Of a stretch of DNA of 64,000 bases, positions 61,558 through 64,000 are shown piece after piece. The notes under the pieces were generated by a model. The model was not told the DNA's origin and searched no databases. It worked only from the letters and a program-made list of their open reading frames with translations. The DNA comes from Sphingomonas pituitosa NBRC 102491 (GTDB taxonomy: Bacteria; Pseudomonadota; Alphaproteobacteria; Sphingomonadales; Sphingomonadaceae). Location: contig NZ_BCYY01000020.1 in NCBI RefSeq assembly GCF_001598435.1, forward strand, positions 1 through 64,000, written 5' to 3'. Position 1 is the stretch's first letter. Each line of letters starts with the position of its first letter. The position numbers and the translations under genes were made by a program.

Positions 61558-61959
61558 GTGGCCGATCCGAAACCCGATCCCACCGGGGGCGGCAGCGCTG
61601 CGTTGCCGCCCCCGATCGCATCCGGCCTCTATGGCTGCTGCCCCCGCTGCGGCGCCAAGACGCTGTTCCGCAGTTTCCTGGCTTATGCGGATCGCTGTTC
61701 GGCCTGCGGGCTGGACTTTTCCGCATTCAACGTGGGCGACGGCCCGGTGGTGTTCCTCACCCTCGGCATCGGCACGCTGGTGACGATCCTCGCGCTGTGG
61801 CTGGAGTTCACCTTCTCCCCGCCCGTCTGGCTCCACCTGCTGCTCTGGCCACTGGTTACCCTGGGCATGGTGGTGGGATCGCTGCGGGTGGCGAAGGGGC
61901 TGCTGCTCGCGCTGGAATATCGTAACCGCGCCCATGAGGGCCGGATCGCCGAGGACTGA
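61558..61959 (+). CDS. DUF983 zinc-ribbon membrane protein
   Basis: Protein of 133 residues. Its N-terminal part has a zinc-ribbon pattern (GLYGCCPRCGAKTLF, then DRCSACGLDF), followed by two transmembrane helices (GDGPVVFLTLGIGTLVTIL and LHLLLWPLVTLGMVVGSL). This is DUF983, commonly found between ctaE and surf1 in alphaproteobacteria and thought to help oxidase assembly, although this is not proven. The GTG at 61558 is taken as start because it follows the ctaE stop and precedes the domain; the frame is open further upstream. Confidence 0.9.
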   Translation: MADPKPDPTGGGSAALPPPIASGLYGCCPRCGAKTLFRSFLAYADRCSACGLDFSAFNVGDGPVVFLTLGIGTLVTILALWLEFTFSPPVWLHLLLWPLVTLGMVVGSLRVAKGLLLALEYRNRAHEGRIAED

Positions 61960-61960
61960 C

Positions 61961-62593
61961 ATGCGCCGCGTGCCGCTGCTCCCCACCCTACTCGTCGGCC
62001 TCGCGGTGGCGGCGATGATCGCGCTCGGTTTCTGGCAGCTCGACCGGCGGAGCCAGAAGCAGAGCGCGCTGGCGGTGTTCGCGGCGAACACGATGCAGCC
62101 GACCGTCACCATCGAGAGCGGCGCGGCCGACGCCTCGCTGTTGTTCCGCCATGCCCGCAGCGCCTGCCAGTCGGTCACCGGCTGGACCCGCCAGGGCGGG
62201 CGTGGGGTGAAGGGCATGCAGGGCTGGCGGCAGATCGCCACCTGCCGCACCCATGCCGATGCCACGCTGCTGGTCGACATGGGGGTGACGCGCGATCCCA
62301 TGTTCCGCCCGCGCTGGCCCGGCGGGGTGGTGAGCGGCACCCTCACCCGCGCGCCCGATCACCGCCCGCTGATCGCGAGCATCTTCGATCCGGCCCCACG
62401 GCCGCTGATGCTGGTATCCGACCAGGCCGCGCCGGGGCTGGAGCCGAGCACCCCGCCGGACATCGCCAGCGTGCCGAACAACCACCTCGCCTATGCGGTG
62501 CAGTGGTTCCTGTTCGCCGGTGTGGCGGTCATCATCTATGCGCTCGCGCTGCGCCTGCGCGCGCGGGCGGCGCCGCAGCCTCGGGTGGGGTAA
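61961..62593 (+). CDS. SURF1 family oxidase assembly protein
   Basis: Protein of 210 residues with the two-helix layout of SURF1: an N-terminal helix (LLVGLAVAAMIALGFWQLDRR) and a C-terminal one (YAVQWFLFAGVAVIIYALAL) around a periplasmic domain. FWQLDRRSQK and NNHLAYAVQWF are the family signatures. It helps insert haem a into subunit I. The central domain is somewhat short and less conserved than usual. The ATG follows the DUF983 stop by one base. It is the last recognisable gene of the oxidase assembly unit. Confidence 0.9.
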   Translation: MRRVPLLPTLLVGLAVAAMIALGFWQLDRRSQKQSALAVFAANTMQPTVTIESGAADASLLFRHARSACQSVTGWTRQGGRGVKGMQGWRQIATCRTHADATLLVDMGVTRDPMFRPRWPGGVVSGTLTRAPDHRPLIASIFDPAPRPLMLVSDQAAPGLEPSTPPDIASVPNNHLAYAVQWFLFAGVAVIIYALALRLRARAAPQPRVG

Positions 62594-62716
62594 TGTTCCA
62601 TTGGCCGACTGGGATCGCCGGTCCGCTTCCGACGACCTAGGCAGGGCACCTTCGCGGCAAGCCTCCAACGACTGAAACTGGGTGGTTAGCGGACATCCTG
62701 GCTCGCCAAGGAGACG

Positions 62717-63247
62717 CTAAAAGCCCAGACAACGGCGCGTACGCTGCCACCACGAGCCACGCCTCACGGGCTTGGATGCCAAGAGCCGCTTCGCTTGCGC
62801 CGCGGTGACACCCAACAGAAGCGCGACCTCCTCCGCTGAGATGTCGGGTCGCTCCTTCCGTAGGTCTTCTGCAGTCCACGTCAGCGACGGAGAGAGCGGC
62901 TCAAGGAAGACGCAAGGGCGAATGCCCATGGCGTGTCCTGTCTGGAGCACGCGCTCGTAGCTAAGAAACTCGGCCGGCCATTCGCCATTAGTGGAGATGC
63001 AGTTGGCCTCATTAACGTTTACACGTCGCAGAAAGTGCTCATCGAAGATGCGTTCTTCTTGAGCGATCATCCAATGCTGCCCGCAGGCCTGACACTGTGA
63101 GAGATGTAGCCACCAAGCGTCTCCACCATGATCGACGACATTCTCGACGGTCGCAAACACGCGCTCGTCGAGACCGTCGCCACCCATCGGCACTGCGGCT
63201 AAGTCCGGCAGGGATGCGCAACAGCAGGGGCTTGATGCTTCATTCAT
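62717..63247 (-). CDS. Hypothetical cysteine-containing protein, possibly acquired
   Basis: Protein of 176 residues that I do not recognise. The N-terminal part has many cysteines (SPCCCASL) and a single knuckle-like CQACGQHW. The middle is rich in acidic and aromatic residues. The C-terminal segment ISAEEVALLLGVTAAQAKRLL looks like a helix-turn-helix. Base composition is visibly less G+C-rich than the neighbours, and codon use is less biased. It lies opposite to and directly after the oxidase unit. A palindrome covers its start codon (63235-63255), which could be an autoregulatory site or affect translation. Confidence 0.6.
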   Translation of the reverse strand: MNEASSPCCCASLPDLAAVPMGGDGLDERVFATVENVVDHGGDAWWLHLSQCQACGQHWMIAQEERIFDEHFLRRVNVNEANCISTNGEWPAEFLSYERVLQTGHAMGIRPCVFLEPLSPSLTWTAEDLRKERPDISAEEVALLLGVTAAQAKRLLASKPVRRGSWWQRTRRCLGF

Positions 63248-63330
63248 TGAAGCATGATGCAGTCAGGAACGAACGTCGGCAATTAGGCGTAAGCCGACCA
63301 ACGCGATGACGCACTTCGGCCGGCGGCACG

Positions 63331-64000
63331 TCAGCCTTCCCCATCCCCCGCCGGATAGACCTTGCCGACATGCGGCTCGCCCCGCGTCGCGGCCAAGCGC
63401 TCCTGCCGGTGGCGTTCGCGGTAGCGTTCGCGGTCCTCGTCGGTCCGTTCGTCATAACAGGCCGCGCAGCTCACCCCCGCCTCGTACCGGGCCGAGCGGC
63501 GGTCCTCGACGCTCACCGGCCGACGGCAGGCATGGCAGAGTTCGTAGCTGCCGGGCGCCAGGCCGTGGCCCACCGTCACCCGCTGGTCGAACACGAAGCA
63601 TTCGCCGTCCCACAGGCTCTTCGCCGCGGGCACCTTTTCCAGATAGTTGAGGATGCCGCCCTTGAGGTGGAACACGTCCTCGATGCCCTCGGACTTGAGG
63701 AACGCGGTCGACTTTTCGCAGCGGATGCCGCCGGTGCAGAACATCGCCACCTTGGGCGGCGTCTCGCCCTTGCCCAGCAGTTCCTCGCGGTGGGCGCGGA
63801 ACCAGTCGGGGAAGTCGCGGAAGCTCTTGGTGTGCGGGTCGATCGCGCCGCGGAAGGTGCCGGCGGCGACCTCGTAATCGTTGCGCGTATCGATCAGAAT
63901 CGTGTTCGGATCGGCGATCAGCGCGTTCCAGTCCTCGGGCGCGACATAGGTGCCGACGCTGGCGAGCGGATCGATGTCCGGCTGGCCCATCGTCACGATC
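63331..64000 (-). CDS. trhO: tRNA uridine(34) hydroxylase TrhO (rhodanese family), truncated by the window edge
   Basis: About 223 residues of the C-terminal part are present; the start lies beyond the right edge, as the family has about 300 or more residues. The rhodanese domain contains [18 protein letters not shown] and the catalytic cysteine in [16 protein letters not shown], followed by [13 protein letters not shown]-terminal zinc-type region has [11 protein letters not shown] and [10 protein letters not shown]. TrhO hydroxylates uridine 34 of certain tRNAs with oxygen. A GTG at 63996 can be read as a start in the window, but the upstream residues fit the family, so I treat the gene as incomplete. 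Confidence 0.93.
   Translation of the reverse strand, partial: IVTMGQPDIDPLASVGTYVAPEDWNALIADPNTILIDTRNDYEVAAGTFRGAIDPHTKSFRDFPDWFRAHREELLGKGETPPKVAMFCTGGIRCEKSTAFLKSEGIEDVFHLKGGILNYLEKVPAAKSLWDGECFVFDQRVTVGHGLAPGSYELCHACRRPVSVEDRRSARYEAGVSCAACYDERTDEDRERYRERHRQERLAATRGEPHVGKVYPAGDGEG

Overview
The window is a gene-dense, visibly G+C-rich stretch of bacterial chromosome. Gene content and order point to an alphaproteobacterium of the order Sphingomonadales (Sphingomonas-like). The main reasons are the DUF4167 gene directly behind prmC, the pyrE-pdxJ-acpS-lepB run, the ctaC-ctaD / ctaB-(small gene)-ctaG-ctaE-DUF983-surf1 respiratory cluster, and several envelope families common in sphingomonads. 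I inferred this from families and synteny; I could not run a taxonomic search. I see no rRNA, tRNA, CRISPR array, prophage, integrase or insertion sequence, and no gene-free stretch longer than 300 bases.

Layout. 0-10 kb: a polysaccharide flippase, a two-CBS protein, a small membrane protein, a tandem pair of DUF4139 secreted proteins, a translationally coupled EamA-GNAT-SMR trio, phenylalanine hydroxylase, an alpha/beta hydrolase and an S1/P1 nuclease. 9.8-14.2 kb: a translation block (hisS, prfA, prmC) ending in the Arg/Glu-rich DUF4167 protein and a clear terminator. 14.3-27.7 kb: PHP phosphoesterase, DUF1345 protein, ppa, M61 peptidase, isoaspartyl peptidase, ispG, a hydroxyacyl-CoA dehydrogenase, DUF1176 protein, a class A penicillin-binding protein, an HNH endonuclease, gluQRS and a small HIG1-like protein. 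27.8-34.5 kb: a sorbosone-dehydrogenase-like lipoprotein with its DUF2231 partner, a cobalamin adenosyltransferase, the ergothioneine genes egtB-egtD, a threonine aldolase and an EamA exporter. 34.4-44.5 kb: a nucleoside-diphosphate-sugar epimerase-like protein, two tandem M28 peptidases, pepN, a UbiB-family kinase and a Tat-exported PhoD phosphatase. 44.7-49 kb: cell-surface glycan functions (GT39-like enzyme, GT4-type glycosyltransferase, DUF2141 protein, polytopic membrane protein). 49.1-55.5 kb: one long leftward run from pyrE to a TonB-dependent receptor, mostly with overlapping start/stop codons. 55.7-62.6 kb: the aa3-type cytochrome c oxidase structural and assembly genes. 62.7-64 kb: a less G+C-rich orphan gene and the truncated trhO.

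Most of the window is core metabolism. The observations that most deserve a second look are a TonB-receptor-style motif inside a DUF4139 protein, paired REP-like palindromes in two intergenic regions, an 8-bp palindrome in front of the penicillin-binding protein gene, the long leader of the DUF4167 gene, a palindrome lying over the start codon of the orphan gene at the end of the cox cluster, a phasin-like small gene inside that cluster, two long convergent coding overlaps, and a DUF1345 gene without a plausible conventional start. I did not find a clear, wholly new multi-gene system.
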